Origin: JBQDBK01 sp052090825
GTDB lineage: Bacteria; Bacillota; Clostridia; Tissierellales; Peptoniphilaceae
Length of the DNA: 64,000 nt
Direction of reading: 5' to 3'
NCBI GenBank assembly: GCA_052090825.1
Contig: JBQDBK010000003.1
Location: 84,399-148,398 of the forward strand
Shown here: piece by piece, positions 1 through 7,901 of the stretch
Layout: each line of letters opens with the position of its first letter
Position numbering within the stretch: the stretch's first letter is position 1
Program-made: the position numbers and the translations under genes
The notes under the pieces: model-generated
Database searches by the model: none
Seen by the model: only the letters and a program-made list of their open reading frames with translations
Told to the model about the DNA's origin: nothing

Positions 1-39
1 TACTAAAGCAAGTACTAGTGATAATATCTTCTTGTTCAT
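1..39 (-). CDS. 5' end of a secreted or lipoprotein gene, cut by the window edge
   Basis: The minus strand has AAGGAGG, a 12-nt spacer, then ATG at 39. It reads MNKKILSLVLALV up to base 1 with no stop. A basic start (NKK) followed by a hydrophobic run is the beginning of a signal peptide, so the product is probably exported. Only 13 residues are visible, so the family cannot be named. The gene has its own leader and candidate promoter (40-186) and lies downstream of the UPF0210 unit, from which a terminator separates it. Confidence 0.7.
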   Translation of the reverse strand, partial: MNKKILSLVLALV

Positions 40-186
40 TTGTCTTTCGACCTCCTTAAAATTTTTGTAGACCTACAAAAGTCTTAAGCTGTCCACTATG
101 GATCAGCTCTAAGAGGGCGACAAATTAAAACACTACCCTTTTACAAATAATATTTAATTGTCATGTTCCTCTTTGTTATTATTATA
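40..186 (-). promoter_or_regulatory. Structured leader and candidate promoter of the left-edge gene
   Basis: On the minus strand a TATAAT box lies at 181-186; its -35 is poor. The roughly 130-nt leader then has three possible hairpins: a weak AGGG/CCCT stem (114-117 with 136-139), a strong AGCTG-TCCA / TGGA-CAGCT stem with one bulged base (87-108), and TTTTGTAG / CTACAAAA with a 2-nt gap (63-80), just before the AAGGAGG site. Stacked hairpins next to a ribosome site suggest regulation at translation or attenuation. I could not match it to T-box, SAM, preQ1, THF or fluoride riboswitches by eye. Confidence 0.4.
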
Positions 187-282
187 CACTAATATTAGTT
201 ATATTAAAATTACACTTGTATTACAAATCAGCTGAAAGGCTTAAAATTACAAGATTCCATTGGAATATTAAAGTATTGTATT

Positions 283-310
283 TATTTTATACTATTCTTA
301 GTATAAAATA
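283..310. repeat. 12-bp perfect inverted repeat, possible operator
   Basis: TATTTTATACTA at 283-294 is exactly repeated in reverse complement at 299-310 with a TTCT loop. It lies between the UPF0210 terminator and the leader of the left-edge gene. It is pure AT apart from one C and one G, so it would be a weak hairpin. An operator or a chance AT palindrome are both possible. Confidence 0.3.
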
Positions 311-320
311 GTTTTGTTTT

Positions 321-351
321 AAAAAAAAAGACGCCAATATAGGCGTCTTTT
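321..351 (-). terminator. Rho-independent terminator after UPF0210 gene
   Basis: GACGCC (330-335) pairs with GGCGTC (342-347) around a 6-nt loop, extended by A/T pairs. On the minus strand a run of nine T follows. It ends the ACT-UPF0210 transcript four bases after the stop codon. Confidence 0.85.
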
Positions 352-354
352 AAT

Positions 355-1710
355 TTAGTTTTTAAAGCTATGGATTGGGGCTGGGATTAAACCACCTCTA
401 GCTACGAATTTTTCTGATTGAACATTTCCTATATCCATTATTGGCGCATAGCCTAGTAGGCCTCCAAATTCTGCCTTGTCTCCTACTTTTTTCCCATAGA
501 CTGGTATTACTCTTACTGCCGTTGTCTTGTTGTTTATTACTCCTATGGCTGCTTCGTCAGCTATAATTGCTGATATGGTTGAGGCACTTGTGTCTCCTGG
601 TATTGCAATCATATCTAGTCCTACTGAACAAACTGAGGTCATGGCTTCTAGTTTGTCAAAGGTTAGGTGGCCTGAGCTAGCTGCTGCTATCATACCTTCA
701 TCTTCTGAAACTGGTATAAAGGCTCCTGAAAGTCCTCCTACATTGGAAGATGCCATAATTCCGCCTTTTTTTACTGCGTCGTTTAGCATGGCAAGGGCTG
801 CTGTTGTACCGTGACCTCCTACTGTATCTATTCCTATTTCTTCTAAGATTCTGCCTACGCTATCTCCTACTGCTGGGGTTGGGGCTAGGGACAAGTCAAT
901 TATCCCAAAGTTTGTGTCTAATCTTTTGGCTGCTTCTCTTCCTACTAATTCGCCCATCCTTGCTATTTTAAAGGCTGTTTTCTTTATGGTTTCTGCTACT
1001 ACATCAAAGGGCTGTCCTTTGACTTTTTCTAGGGCACATTTTACTACTCCTGGTCCTGAAACTCCTACATTTATTATAGAGTCTGCTTCTCCTACTCCAT
1101 GGAAGGCTCCTGCCATAAAAGGATTGTCTTCTACTGCATTGGCAAACACTACAAGTTTTGCACAGCCTATTGAGTCTTGGTCTTTTGTTCTTTTAGCAAG
1201 GTCTTTTATAACTTTACCCATAGATGCTACTGCGTCCATATTTATTCCCGTTTTTGTTGAGCCTACATTTACACTGGAGCAAACGTAGTTTGTTGTTGAA
1301 AGGGCATGGGCTATGGAGTCTATTAAAACATAGTCTGCCTTATTAAAGCCTTTTTGGACTAGGGCTGAAAAACCTCCTACAAAGTCTACACCTACTTCTT
1401 TTGCTACTTTATCTAGGGTTTGAGCGTATATGGTGTAGTCATCTAGGTCTGTTGCTCCTGCTATAAGTGATATTGGTGTTACTGAAATTCTATTGTTTAT
1501 TATAGGAATTCCGTATAATTGGGATATTTCTTGTGATGTTTTTACTAGATTTTCAGTTTTTCTCATCATCTTTTCATAGATTTTTTTGTTGGCTACTTTT
1601 GGATCTTGGTCTATGCAATCTAGTAGGGAAATTCCCATTGTTACCGTTCTTATGTCTAGGTTTTCTTGTTCTAGCATTCTAAGAGTTTCTAATATTTTAC
1701 TATTGTTCAT
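355..1710 (-). CDS. UPF0210 (DUF711/PFL) family protein
   Basis: This is a 451-residue protein of the UPF0210 family, a cytosolic family of unknown function related by fold to pyruvate formate-lyase-type proteins. Family-like stretches include LDTNFGIIDLSLAPTPAVGD and the glycine-rich GGLSGAFIPVSEDEGM. I start it at MNNSKILETL because AAGGAGG ends 5 bases upstream; the 27 codons further upstream that stay open overlap the preceding gene and have no ribosome site. It is 10 bp downstream of a small ACT-domain gene, a pairing well known in streptococci and clostridia, which suggests the ACT protein senses a ligand for it. The biochemical role is not established. Confidence 0.9.
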   Translation of the reverse strand: MNNSKILETLRMLEQENLDIRTVTMGISLLDCIDQDPKVANKKIYEKMMRKTENLVKTSQEISQLYGIPIINNRISVTPISLIAGATDLDDYTIYAQTLDKVAKEVGVDFVGGFSALVQKGFNKADYVLIDSIAHALSTTNYVCSSVNVGSTKTGINMDAVASMGKVIKDLAKRTKDQDSIGCAKLVVFANAVEDNPFMAGAFHGVGEADSIINVGVSGPGVVKCALEKVKGQPFDVVAETIKKTAFKIARMGELVGREAAKRLDTNFGIIDLSLAPTPAVGDSVGRILEEIGIDTVGGHGTTAALAMLNDAVKKGGIMASSNVGGLSGAFIPVSEDEGMIAAASSGHLTFDKLEAMTSVCSVGLDMIAIPGDTSASTISAIIADEAAIGVINNKTTAVRVIPVYGKKVGDKAEFGGLLGYAPIMDIGNVQSEKFVARGGLIPAPIHSFKN

Positions 1711-1720
1711 CTCTTCCTCC

Positions 1721-1990
1721 TTATATTTGGTGCATAGAGTTAAAGATGTCTTCGTGTTGAACTTTAATGTACATCCCGATTTCTTCTCCAAGTTTTGTGA
1801 ATCCGTCTACTATTTCTTTAAATTCTACACTACTTTGAGATATGTCTACTATCATAAGCATGGTAAAGTAGTCATCCATTATAGTTTGGTTTATGTCTAC
1901 TATGTTTAGGTGGTATTTTACTACTAATTCTGTTGCTTTATAGACTATACCTATTTTATCGTCTCCTATAAATGTTATTACAGCTTTCAT
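1721..1990 (-). CDS. UPF0237 ACT domain-containing protein
   Basis: The 89-residue product is a single ACT domain with the typical opening MKAVITFIGDDKIGIV and the later NIVDINQTIMDDYFTMLMIV, as in GcvR-like regulators and UPF0237. ACT domains bind small ligands, often amino acids. GGAGG precedes the ATG by 4-5 bases. It is the first gene of a two-gene unit with the UPF0210 protein and probably regulates or stabilises it; that is inference from conserved adjacency. Confidence 0.9.
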   Translation of the reverse strand: MKAVITFIGDDKIGIVYKATELVVKYHLNIVDINQTIMDDYFTMLMIVDISQSSVEFKEIVDGFTKLGEEIGMYIKVQHEDIFNSMHQI

Positions 1991-2070
1991 TTTTACCTCC
2001 CAGTTTTCTCGTTTTGAATTATTATATCATAATTTTTTTGATATTTGCTCTTTTACTTAAATTTGAATTT

Positions 2071-2113
2071 AAAAGACTTTCAAACTAAGTTTTATTTTAG
2101 CTTGAAAGTCTTA
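2071..2113 (-). terminator. Terminator after etfA
   Basis: AAGACTTTCAA (2073-2083) pairs with TTGAAAGTCTT (2102-2112) across an 18-nt loop, followed on the minus strand by TT and an AT-rich tract. It lies just after the etfA stop codon. Confidence 0.75.
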
Positions 2114-2116
2114 TTT

Positions 2117-3118
2117 TTAATTTAATGCTTTTTTCTTTTCTCTAATTTGTTCTATTAGGATTGGGACTATTTCAAATAGATCTGCTTGAATTGCATAGTG
2201 GGCTTCTTTCATTATTGGAGCATCTTTGTCCTTGTTTATGGCAACTATTATTTCTGAGTCTCTCATTCCCTGAAGGTGTTGGGTTGCTCCTGATATGCCT
2301 ATAGCAATATATAGTTTTGGTTTTACTTTTTGTCCTGAAACTCCTATAAAGTTTTCTTTTGGTATCCAAAGTTGGTCTGCTAGTGGTTTACTTCCTCCTA
2401 GGGCTGCTCCTAATTCTTCTGCTAATTCTTTTATTAACCCCATATTTTTTGGCTCCCTTAGTCCTAGCCCTCCTGCAACTATTATTTTTGCTTCTGAGAT
2501 TTTTGGTGTTTTATCTCTTTTTTCTATTTGTCCTAGTATTTCAGTTAAAAAGTCTTTATCTTCTAGGGAAAAGTCTAGTTTTTCTACTGTTCCTTGTCTA
2601 CTTTCATCTTTTTTAGCTGGTTTGAATACTGAATCTCCAAGTGTTCCTATTTGTGGATAGGTTGAGATCCTAATGTCTGAAAAAAGTTGACCATCAAAGC
2701 TTGGTCTTATCCACCTAAAGTCTTTCTTGTCTGATGTTAGCTTTATATCTGCACATTCTGCTACTAGACCTATATTTCTTCTGGCACATATTCTCCCTCC
2801 TAGGTCTCTTCCATTGCTTGTGGCTGAAATTAAGATAGCTAGTGGATTGTAGTCTTCTATTGTCTTATTTAAAATTTTTGTATAGGCTAAGGTTGTGTAA
2901 TTTTTTAATTTTTCATCCTCTGCTAGGATTACTTTATCTGAACCTAGCTTTATTAGGTCTTGGGCTTGATCTTCTATTTTATCTCCTATTAAAAGTGTAT
3001 AAACTTCTTGGTTTATTTGGTCTGCTAGTTCTCTTGCTTTTCCTAGGATTTCTTTTGTTAGTTTTGATATTTTATTTTTTTCTAGTTCTGCTACTACTAA
3101 AATATTTTTGTATTGCAT
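2117..3118 (-). CDS. etfA: Electron transfer flavoprotein, alpha subunit
   Basis: EtfA binds FAD and pairs with EtfB to carry electrons between acyl-CoA or other flavin dehydrogenases and further acceptors, in fermenters often with electron bifurcation. The 333-residue protein has the N-terminal ETF fold (NILVVAELEKNKISK) and the C-terminal FAD domain with KPLADQLWIPKENFIGVSGQ and GISGATQHLQGM, both diagnostic. There is no N-terminal ferredoxin extension. The start has AAGGAGG seven bases upstream. It follows etfB by 12 bp. No acyl-CoA dehydrogenase, crotonase or lactate dehydrogenase sits beside the pair, so its partner enzyme is encoded elsewhere. Confidence 0.96.
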   Translation of the reverse strand: MQYKNILVVAELEKNKISKLTKEILGKARELADQINQEVYTLLIGDKIEDQAQDLIKLGSDKVILAEDEKLKNYTTLAYTKILNKTIEDYNPLAILISATSNGRDLGGRICARRNIGLVAECADIKLTSDKKDFRWIRPSFDGQLFSDIRISTYPQIGTLGDSVFKPAKKDESRQGTVEKLDFSLEDKDFLTEILGQIEKRDKTPKISEAKIIVAGGLGLREPKNMGLIKELAEELGAALGGSKPLADQLWIPKENFIGVSGQKVKPKLYIAIGISGATQHLQGMRDSEIIVAINKDKDAPIMKEAHYAIQADLFEIVPILIEQIREKKKALN

Positions 3119-3130
3119 TATGCCACCTCC

Positions 3131-3916
3131 TTAAATAAAGTCATTTTCTTCTAAGATATTTATTAGTTGTCTAGCTTGTTCTTCTGGTGTTTCACCCTTT
3201 ATTTCTTTTCCTTTTGCTTTTCCTTCTAATTCAAATATTTTTACTACTTGAGTTGGAGATCCTTCTACTCCTAGTCTACTTTTATCTGCATCTATATCAT
3301 CGCTTGATAGGATTGGTATATCTTCATCGTCTATTTCAGCCAATTTTGTTTTTCTTAGTTTTCCTACTTCATTGGCATCTTTCATTACACTAAGCAGGAC
3401 TGGAGTTTGTAATTTTTGTTTTTCTATTCCTGTAGGTATTTTCCTAAGGATTTCTAGGTAACCATCTTTAAATTCAGCGTCTTTTAGGTAGGTTGCTTGG
3501 TTTATTCCTAAAAATTCTGCTAGTTCTGGTCCTACTTGACCTGTATCTCCATCGCTTGTTTGAGTTCCTGTTAGGATTATATCAAAATTGCCTAATTTTT
3601 TTATTGTTTTAGCTAAAGTGTAGGAAGTTGCTAGAGTATCTGAACCTTTAAAGTCCATAGAACATACTAAATATCCTTTGTCTGCTCCTCTTGCTAGTGA
3701 TTCTTTTACGGCTTTTTTTGCTGATGGTGGCCCCATTGATAGGACTGTTATTTCTCCACCATTTTCTTTTTTTAGTTTTAAGGCAAGGGTTAGGGCGTTT
3801 AAATCTGCTGGATTAATTACCATCCTTACTCCTTCTCTTATTAGGTTGTGTGTTTGTGAGTCTATTTTAACTCTGTTAAATTTAGGTACATGTTTTACGC
3901 AAACTAAATATTTCAT
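3131..3916 (-). CDS. etfB: Electron transfer flavoprotein, beta subunit
   Basis: The 261-residue beta subunit binds AMP or a second flavin and docks with EtfA. Recognisable parts are MKYLVCVKHVP at the start, VINPADLNALTLALKLK, GTQTSDGDTGQVGPELAEFL (the nucleotide-binding signature) and the recognition loop after it. The C terminus carries the extended arm that wraps EtfA. It is the first gene of the etfBA unit; the ribosome site GGAGGTAATAGTAATTT is somewhat distant from the ATG. Confidence 0.96.
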   Translation of the reverse strand: MKYLVCVKHVPKFNRVKIDSQTHNLIREGVRMVINPADLNALTLALKLKKENGGEITVLSMGPPSAKKAVKESLARGADKGYLVCSMDFKGSDTLATSYTLAKTIKKLGNFDIILTGTQTSDGDTGQVGPELAEFLGINQATYLKDAEFKDGYLEILRKIPTGIEKQKLQTPVLLSVMKDANEVGKLRKTKLAEIDDEDIPILSSDDIDADKSRLGVEGSPTQVVKIFELEGKAKGKEIKGETPEEQARQLINILEENDFI

Positions 3917-4008
3917 AAATTACTATTACCTCCTGTATCATTAATTTTATTATACCATTCTGATAGAATTTTAATAGGTGTTTTCTACTATTCTTAATTT
4001 TGTGGCAT

Positions 4009-4040
4009 AAAAAAAGAGTCTATTTAAAAACTCTTTTTTT
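4009..4040 (-). terminator. Terminator downstream of the 33-residue membrane protein
   Basis: Eleven pairs: AAAAAAAGAGT (4009-4019) with ACTCTTTTTTT (4030-4040), loop of 10. Its position, 160 bp after the small gene at 4200-4301 and before etfB, shows that a minus-strand transcript other than malic enzyme (which has its own terminator) ends here. The 4041-4199 stretch between them shows no further gene. Confidence 0.65.
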
Positions 4041-4199
4041 AAAAGTATATTTTTATATGTATTAAAAGTTTAATAAGTGCTCTAAAATAATTCTATTAAA
4101 AATTTATTGGTCTTATTTGATTTATTTCTTATTCATTTTAATTTTTCTGCCTTTATAGGTTTAAATCTATTTCTAGATTTATTTAAAAGTATATTTTAT

Positions 4200-4301
4200 C
4201 TAATCTAAAATTAATTTAAAAGCTACTAAGTTAAGGGCTATGTATATGACTATAAACAGAAAAACTAGGAGCAATATTTTTTTTATGTCTTTTTTATTCA
4301 T
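4200..4301 (-). CDS. Small single-span membrane protein, 33 residues
   Basis: This short gene starts at ATG 4301 behind AAAGGAGG with a 5-base spacer and ends at TAG. The product begins MNKKDIKKI, which is basic, then has about 20 hydrophobic residues (LLLVFLFIVIYIALNLVAF) and ends KLILD. This is a one-span protein with an N-in charge pattern. It sits alone between two terminators (4411-4438 upstream, 4009-4040 downstream), so it appears to be its own transcription unit. I do not recognise the family. The strong ribosome site and dedicated terminator support a real gene. Confidence 0.6.
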   Translation of the reverse strand: MNKKDIKKILLLVFLFIVIYIALNLVAFKLILD

Positions 4302-4405
4302 CTTAGCCTCCTTTAAAATTTCTTAATTTATAGTCTATCACTTATATATTATAATAAGTTTACTATATTATTAAAATTTTATAAAGGCTATTTAATAAAT
4401 TTATA

Positions 4406-4438
4406 AAAAAATAGAGTGTATATCCACTCTATTTTTTT
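4406..4438 (-). terminator. Terminator after malic enzyme
   Basis: ATAGAGTG (4411-4418) pairs with CACTCTAT (4425-4432) around a 6-nt loop, flanked by A-run and T-run on both sides. It is 10 bp past the malic enzyme stop. Confidence 0.85.
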
Positions 4439-4447
4439 ATTTTAAGA

Positions 4448-5626
4448 TTAAATTCTTGCCACACCTTGTTCTTTGGCAACTTTTGCAACTTCTTCTGCTA
4501 CTTTTTCTGATACTCCTTCTTGGAATATTGATGGAACTATATGGTCTGATTTTAGGTCTTTTTCTTCTACCATGGCTGCTATTCCCTTGGCTGCTGCCAT
4601 TTTCATTTCTTCTGTTATTTTAGAAGCTCTTACTTTTAAGGCTCCTTTGAAAAGTCCAGGAAAGGCTAGGACATTATTTATTTGGTTAGGAAAGTCTGAT
4701 CTTCCTGTACCTGCTATTGCTGCTCCTGCTTCTAGGGCTAGGTTGTAGTCTATTTCCGGCTCTGGATTTGCCATAGCTAGGACTATTGAATCTTTTTTCA
4801 TTGATGCTACCATTTCAGGTGTTACTATGCCAGCTGTTGATACTCCAATAAAGATATCTGATTTTGCCATTGCTTCTTCTAGGCTAAGATCTTCGTCTTC
4901 ATTGTTTGTTACTTCTAGAATTTCTTTTTTTACGAAGTTATATGAATCTTTATTTTTTGATGATAGGATTCCTTTTGAGTCAAAGGCATAAATATTGCCC
5001 ACTCCTAAGTCTTTCATCATTTTTATTATAGATGAACCTGCCGCTCCTGCACCGCTTACTACTGCAACTGTATCTTTCGCTTCTTTTTTAAGTAATTTAA
5101 AGGCATTTATTAGGCCTGCTGTTACTACAATAGCTGTTCCATGTTGGTCATCGTGGAATACTGGTATATCTAATTCTTCTTTTAATCTTCTCTCTATTTC
5201 AACACATCTTGGTGCAGAAATATCTTCAAGGTTTATTCCTCCAAAGGTTGGTGCTATTGCTTTTACTGCTTGAATTATTTCTTCTGTGTCTTTTGTATCA
5301 AGAACTATTGGTATGGCATTTACTTGACCGAATTGTTTAAATAAGACACTTTTTCCCTCCATTACTGGTAGGGCTGCTTGGGGTCCTATATCTCCTAGAC
5401 CTAAGACTGCTGTGCCGTCTGAAACTACGGCTACTATATTGCCTTTCCAAGTGTATTTATAAGCATTTTCAACATCTTCATTTATCTTTCTGCAAGGCTC
5501 TGCTACTCCTGGGCTATATGCTAGGGATAAATCATCAGCATTTTTTACTTCTGCTGCAACGTGAACATCTATTTTACCTTGCCACTCTTCATGCTTTTTT
5601 AGAGCTCTTTCATAAATATTTTCCAT
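4448..5626 (-). CDS. NAD(P)-dependent malic enzyme (short form)
   Basis: It catalyses oxidative decarboxylation of malate to pyruvate and CO2. The 392-residue protein is the short malic enzyme without a phosphotransacetylase domain. The N-terminal catalytic part has LAYSPGVAEPCRKI (catalytic tyrosine), VVSDGTAVLGLGDIGPQAAL, the metal-binding NLEDISAPRCVEIERRLK and the FHDDQHGTAIVV motif. The Rossmann part follows with VVSGAGAAGSSI. The start has GGAGTGGTAAT upstream. It is monocistronic: promoter at 5653-5681 and terminator at 4406-4438. The cofactor preference cannot be read safely from the sequence. Confidence 0.95.
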   Translation of the reverse strand: MENIYERALKKHEEWQGKIDVHVAAEVKNADDLSLAYSPGVAEPCRKINEDVENAYKYTWKGNIVAVVSDGTAVLGLGDIGPQAALPVMEGKSVLFKQFGQVNAIPIVLDTKDTEEIIQAVKAIAPTFGGINLEDISAPRCVEIERRLKEELDIPVFHDDQHGTAIVVTAGLINAFKLLKKEAKDTVAVVSGAGAAGSSIIKMMKDLGVGNIYAFDSKGILSSKNKDSYNFVKKEILEVTNNEDEDLSLEEAMAKSDIFIGVSTAGIVTPEMVASMKKDSIVLAMANPEPEIDYNLALEAGAAIAGTGRSDFPNQINNVLAFPGLFKGALKVRASKITEEMKMAAAKGIAAMVEEKDLKSDHIVPSIFQEGVSEKVAEEVAKVAKEQGVARI

Positions 5627-5652
5627 ATTACCACTCCTTTATTTATAGTCTA

Positions 5653-5681
5653 ATTTTAACCTAGCTAAGTTATAATTGCAA
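5653..5681 (-). promoter_or_regulatory. Predicted sigma-A promoter of malic enzyme
   Basis: On the minus strand TTGCAA (5676-5681) and TAAAAT (5653-5658) are separated by exactly 17 bp, 27 bp upstream of the start codon. Confidence 0.5.
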
Positions 5682-5721
5682 AAGAAAAGAGCCTTCCTTT
5701 TTAAGGTAAGGCTCTTTTCTT
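5682..5721. terminator. Strong terminator-like hairpin upstream of malic enzyme
   Basis: AAGAAAAGAGCCTT (5682-5695) pairs perfectly with AAGGCTCTTTTCTT (5708-5721), with two more GC pairs inside. The U-rich ends make it look like a terminator in either direction. CoA-disulfide reductase upstream already has a terminator at 6091-6115, so this one is either a second stop or ends a transcript from 5722-6088. Confidence 0.6.
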
Positions 5722-6088
5722 CTCATATATACTAACTTTTATTAAAGTATACTTAATTTTTATAAAAATATATAAGTTATATTATATTTGTCTTCTTGTC
5801 TTTTATAATAACTTTAGAAATTAAATTGTATAATTTTTTTCTTTAACTTCTAAAGATATATTACTTACCATTTTCATTTTTATTAATATTCCTAGTGCAT
5901 AAGTTCATTTATATTTGCCATTTCAACTTTTTCTATATCATATAAATTTAATTCAAAATCAGGACTTTTAAGACTTATAAACAAGAGCATAGTTGCTTTA
6001 AAGGATTAATTTCTCTTATTTTAAAATAAGTCTTTCTTCTATATATTTAGTTTTTATTATTTTAAATTTAATATAGATTATACTAATA
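5722..6088. other. AT-rich spacer, possible decayed coding relic
   Basis: No confident gene lies in these 367 bases. On the minus strand a 32-codon frame (5892-5990) reads MLLFISLKSPDFELNLYDIE... and ends at TAG; a second short frame (ATG near 5877) reads MKMVSNISLEVKEKNYTI before TAA. Both have protein-like composition, but neither has a convincing ribosome site. A broken small gene between two hairpins is possible. Confidence 0.2.
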
Positions 6089-6090
6089 AA

Positions 6091-6115
6091 AAACCTTACA
6101 TTTAATGTAAGGTTT
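6091..6115 (-). terminator. Terminator after CoA-disulfide reductase
   Basis: ACCTTACA and TGTAAGGT pair (outer A/T pairs extend it), loop TTTAA, followed on the minus strand by TTTTTATT. It is 4 bp from the stop codon. Confidence 0.8.
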
Positions 6116-6118
6116 CCT

Positions 6119-7801
6119 TTAAGCATTTTTAGCTTTTTCTGCTTGTTTTATTACTTGTCTATCTTTTTCTAGCATATTCTCTTTATCCATATATATTTTA
6201 TAGCCTGAGTCTAAACTTTTTACATCTTTGCCCATAGAGGACATAACTCTTCCTGCTAGGTAAGACCTAACTCCTATTTGATATATTACATAGGTCTTAT
6301 CATCTGATAATTCTTCTGTTTTTTCTCTAATTTGACCTATAGGCATATTTATGGCTCCTTCAAGTTCTTCCTCTGATTTGTCATAAATATTTATTAATTT
6401 GCCACCTTTTTCTAGTATTTGATCTAGTTCTTCTGAACTTATTGTTTCAACTAGTCCATCTAGTATATTTTCTGCTGCATATCCAACTAGGTTTATTACG
6501 TCTTTTGCCCCTCCATAAGGTGGTGCATAGGCTAACTCTAATTGAGTTAGATCTCTAACTGTCATTTTTCCATAAAGGGCTGTTGCTATAACATCAATTC
6601 TCTTATCTACGCCTTTTCCTCCTATTGCTTGGGCTCCTAATATTTTTCCTGTTTTATTTTCAAATAATAATTTGAATGACATCATAATGGAGTCTGGGTA
6701 GTAACCTGCATTGGATAAGGGATGAGTATGGACTGTCCTATAGTCTATTCCTAAGTCCTTTAATCTTTTTTCATTCATTCCAGTGCTGGCAACTTGAAGG
6801 TCAAAAACTTTTACAATTGATGTTCCAAAAAAACCAGTATATTCGTCATCTATTGAACATATATTATTTGCTGCAATTCTAGCACATCTATTGGCTGGTC
6901 CTGCTAGGGCTAGGCTCATTGTTTCTCCTAGTATGGCATCTTTAAACTCTATTACATCTCCTACTGCATATATATTTTCATCTGATGTTTGTAGTTTTTT
7001 ATTTACCTTTATATGCCCTTTTTCTCCTAGGTCTAGTCCTGCTTCTTTTGCAAGGCTACTCTCTGGACTAATTCCTATGGATAGAATTATCATATCTGTT
7101 TTTATTTCTTTGCCGCTTTTTGTTATTATTTTTCTTCCTTTTTCTTCTATTTTTTCTACTATATCAGATAAAATAATTTTAACATTTTTATTTTCTAGGT
7201 GTTCTTGAGCAATCCTTGCCATATCTGGATCTATTGGTCCCATTATTTGGTCTGATCCTTCTATTATTGTAATATCTTTACCTAAATTGTGAAGGTTTTC
7301 TGCCATTTCTACGCCTATAAGTCCACCGCCTATTATTGCAACTTCTTTTACTTGATCTTTTAAAGCAAAGTTTTTTAATTCTTCTGTATTCTCTACTGTT
7401 CTTAGGGTAAATAAATCATCTGCTTGATCTAAACCTTTTAAAGGTGGTTTTACTGGGGATGCTCCTGTTGCAATAAGCAATTTGTCATAACTTTCTTCGT
7501 AAACTTGTCCTATTTTTAGATTTTTTACTTCTAATGTTTTTTCTTTTGGATTAATTTTTGTAACTTCTGAAAAATTTCTTATATCTAAATTAAATTTTTC
7601 CTTCATTTCTTCAACTGTTTGAACTAAAAGTTTTTCTTTTTCTTTTATTACATTTCCTATGTAATAGGGAAGTCCACAATTTGCATAGGATATATATTCT
7701 CCTTTTTCAAACATTATTATTTCTAAATCTTCATCTAATCTTCTAAGTCTTGCTGCTGCCGTTGCTCCTCCAGCTACTCCACCTATTATTAATACTTTCA
7801 T
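6119..7801 (-). CDS. CoA-disulfide reductase-type FAD oxidoreductase with inactive-looking rhodanese tail
   Basis: The 560-residue protein belongs to the single-cysteine pyridine nucleotide-disulfide reductases (CoADR/NADH oxidase/Npx). Visible parts are the FAD motif GGVAGGATAAARLRRL (7-22), the redox cysteine C42 in SYANCGLPYYIGNV, the NAD(P) motif IIGGGLIGVEMAENL, TSDENIYAVGDV and the dimerisation domain. Residues about 460-545 form a rhodanese-like domain. Its active loop reads VIYQIGVRSY, with tyrosine (about residue 507) where active members have cysteine, and there is no cysteine anywhere in the tail. Likely role: reducing CoA disulfide or handling persulfide or peroxide stress. The first domain should work; the tail is probably structural or regulatory. 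Confidence 0.88.
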   Translation of the reverse strand: MKVLIIGGVAGGATAAARLRRLDEDLEIIMFEKGEYISYANCGLPYYIGNVIKEKEKLLVQTVEEMKEKFNLDIRNFSEVTKINPKEKTLEVKNLKIGQVYEESYDKLLIATGASPVKPPLKGLDQADDLFTLRTVENTEELKNFALKDQVKEVAIIGGGLIGVEMAENLHNLGKDITIIEGSDQIMGPIDPDMARIAQEHLENKNVKIILSDIVEKIEEKGRKIITKSGKEIKTDMIILSIGISPESSLAKEAGLDLGEKGHIKVNKKLQTSDENIYAVGDVIEFKDAILGETMSLALAGPANRCARIAANNICSIDDEYTGFFGTSIVKVFDLQVASTGMNEKRLKDLGIDYRTVHTHPLSNAGYYPDSIMMSFKLLFENKTGKILGAQAIGGKGVDKRIDVIATALYGKMTVRDLTQLELAYAPPYGGAKDVINLVGYAAENILDGLVETISSEELDQILEKGGKLINIYDKSEEELEGAINMPIGQIREKTEELSDDKTYVIYQIGVRSYLAGRVMSSMGKDVKSLDSGYKIYMDKENMLEKDRQVIKQAEKAKNA

Positions 7802-7901
7802 ATTTCCTCCTATATAATTAAAAAACTTATATCTACTTTTAATTTATTTAATTTTTACCCTATTTAATTAATAATATATATATGATTTTATGATTTATTT
7901 A

